Source: an uncultured Bacteriovoracaceae bacterium (GTDB lineage: Bacteria; Bdellovibrionota; Bacteriovoracia; Bacteriovoracales; Bacteriovoracaceae). From it: a stretch of DNA of 41,301 nt. The notes beneath the pieces are model-generated. The model was given only the letters and a program-made list of their open reading frames with translations. It had not been told where the DNA came from and did not search any database. The position numbers and the translations under genes are program-made. Every line of letters starts with the position of its first letter. Within the stretch, counting starts at the first letter, position 1. The stretch covers positions 1 to 41,301 of the forward strand of contig CATLOT010000031.1 in the NCBI GenBank assembly GCA_950054155.1. The letters run 5' to 3'. This document shows positions 40,664 to 41,301 of the stretch, piece after piece.

Positions 40664-40987
40664 CTAGTTTGGAAGTGCCAAAAACTCTGAAACCTTCTCA
40701 AGTGCATTCTTATTCAACGACATATCAAGAGCCGCATAATGCTGAACTAGCTTTTGATCTTTGTGACCAGTAACGGCCTGAGTGGCCTCAAGACTTCCTG
40801 TCGCTTGTCTAGTAATCGTTGCCATCGAATGTCTTAGAAAGTGTGTGCCGCTAAACTCAGAATCTAAATCAGCCTTCTTAAGAGCTTTGTTATAGTTGTA
40901 CTGAATCTCACGGTACTTAAGCGGTTCACCATTAGGATGACAAAAAACAAAGCCAGACTTTCTTTCTCCTATAACCCAAATCCGCAG
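40664..40987 (-). pseudogene. C-terminal remnant of a tyrosine recombinase (integrase)
   Basis: The open frame on the minus strand reads, in order, GERKSGFVFCHPNGEPLKYR, then GTHFLRHSMATITRQATGS, LEATQAVTGHKDQKLVQHYA and a tail ending FLALPN. HxLRH, GHK and the Tyr of HYA are the second half of the integrase catalytic set (HxxR, H, Y). An in-frame stop (40,988-40,990) and loss of similarity upstream show that the N-terminal arm-binding domain and the first catalytic Arg/Lys are missing. It points at the 3' end of tRNA-Glu about 100 bases away, the usual layout of an element integrated at a tRNA gene. No start codon or ribosome site is present. Confidence 0.8.
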
Positions 40988-40990
40988 CTA

Positions 40991-41301
40991 ACTCCCAAAA
41001 ACCATTTCTTCCACACATCCCCGACAGCCTGAGGGGCAACAGGCAGGCAGACGTGCGTCTACTTTTCCCGTAAATTTAGTTTTTCATCGCAATCCTCCAC
41101 GAAGTCTCATCTTTATCGAGCTTTTCTTCATACGTCTCGCATAGAACAGACGCATGGGCGTGCAACCTGGCGTCTGCCCCGTTTCAAAGGGCACGTAGTT
41201 CAACCGGTTTACTTATATTCGAATTTAAAAGATCGAAAATGACCTAAGTTTTGAAGGCCACTCGGCTGTAAACCTGTTTGAACAAACTATCTAGTATCCA
41301 T
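40991..41301. other. Stretch without a recognisable gene, with dyads and scraps
   Basis: No intact gene is seen. It holds CCCC-10-GGGG (near 41,017-41,035), AGACG-TG-CGTCT (41,049-41,060) and CAGACGC-16-GCGTCTG (41,147-41,176). A short minus-strand reading at 41,076-41,183 ends with plausible protein text (LCETYEEKLDKDETSWRIAM) but begins after a stop. Base use differs from the left side. It looks like remains of mobile or cassette DNA next to the integrase fragment. Confidence 0.5.

Overview
The window looks like chromosome from a low-to-moderate G+C delta-type predatory bacterium of the Bdellovibrionota, closest in style to the marine Bacteriovorax/Halobacteriovorax group. This is an inference from the full flagellar export operon with FlhF/FlhG/FliA, the many secreted hydrolases and wall enzymes, the lipoproteins and the base composition. 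No rRNA or unique marker gene in the window confirms it.

Region 1 (1-12,480, minus strand) is one long flagellar operon read right to left: fliL, fliM, fliN, fliO, fliP, fliQ, fliR, flhB, flhA, flhF, flhG, fliA, then an unknown gene and the first codons of another. Spacings are mostly 1-30 bases. A strong sigma-70 type promoter (TTGATA-N16-TATAAT) lies before fliL. It supplies the C-ring switch proteins, the type III export gate, the two number/placement NTPases and the flagellar sigma factor. FlhF has lost every recognisable GTPase motif, and FliO carries an added AMIN-like periplasmic domain.

Region 2 (12,600-19,410) holds an HU gene with a clear terminator, an unknown acidic protein, a DsbA-like lipoprotein, a four-helix membrane protein with two HAMP-like stretches, a lipoprotein behind a good sigma-54 promoter, a translationally coupled SpoIID-amidase pair for peptidoglycan, and a uracil-DNA-glycosylase-like protein.

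Region 3 (19,570-26,800) has uvrC between two small zinc-ribbon proteins, one with a UvrD-tail-like domain; a large secreted glycine/glutamine-rich protein behind a sigma-28 (FliA) type promoter; a membrane-anchored unknown; a DUF507-like protein; and murJ.

Region 4 (26,950-40,050) has a membrane pyrophosphatase, an astacin protease, a large L,D-transpeptidase-family protein, a DnaQ-like exonuclease with a basic tail, a DUF2489 protein coupled to dCMP deaminase, a small unknown, a phospholipid-scramblase homologue, a short SerA-type dehydrogenase coupled to purA, and mtaB.

Region 5 (40,050-41,301) has tRNA-Lys(TTT) and tRNA-Glu(TTC) separated by a spacer with long inverted repeats, then a terminator and the C-terminal remnant of a tyrosine recombinase pointing at the tRNA. 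This suggests the edge of an old integrated element. The last 300 bases hold only gene scraps and dyads.
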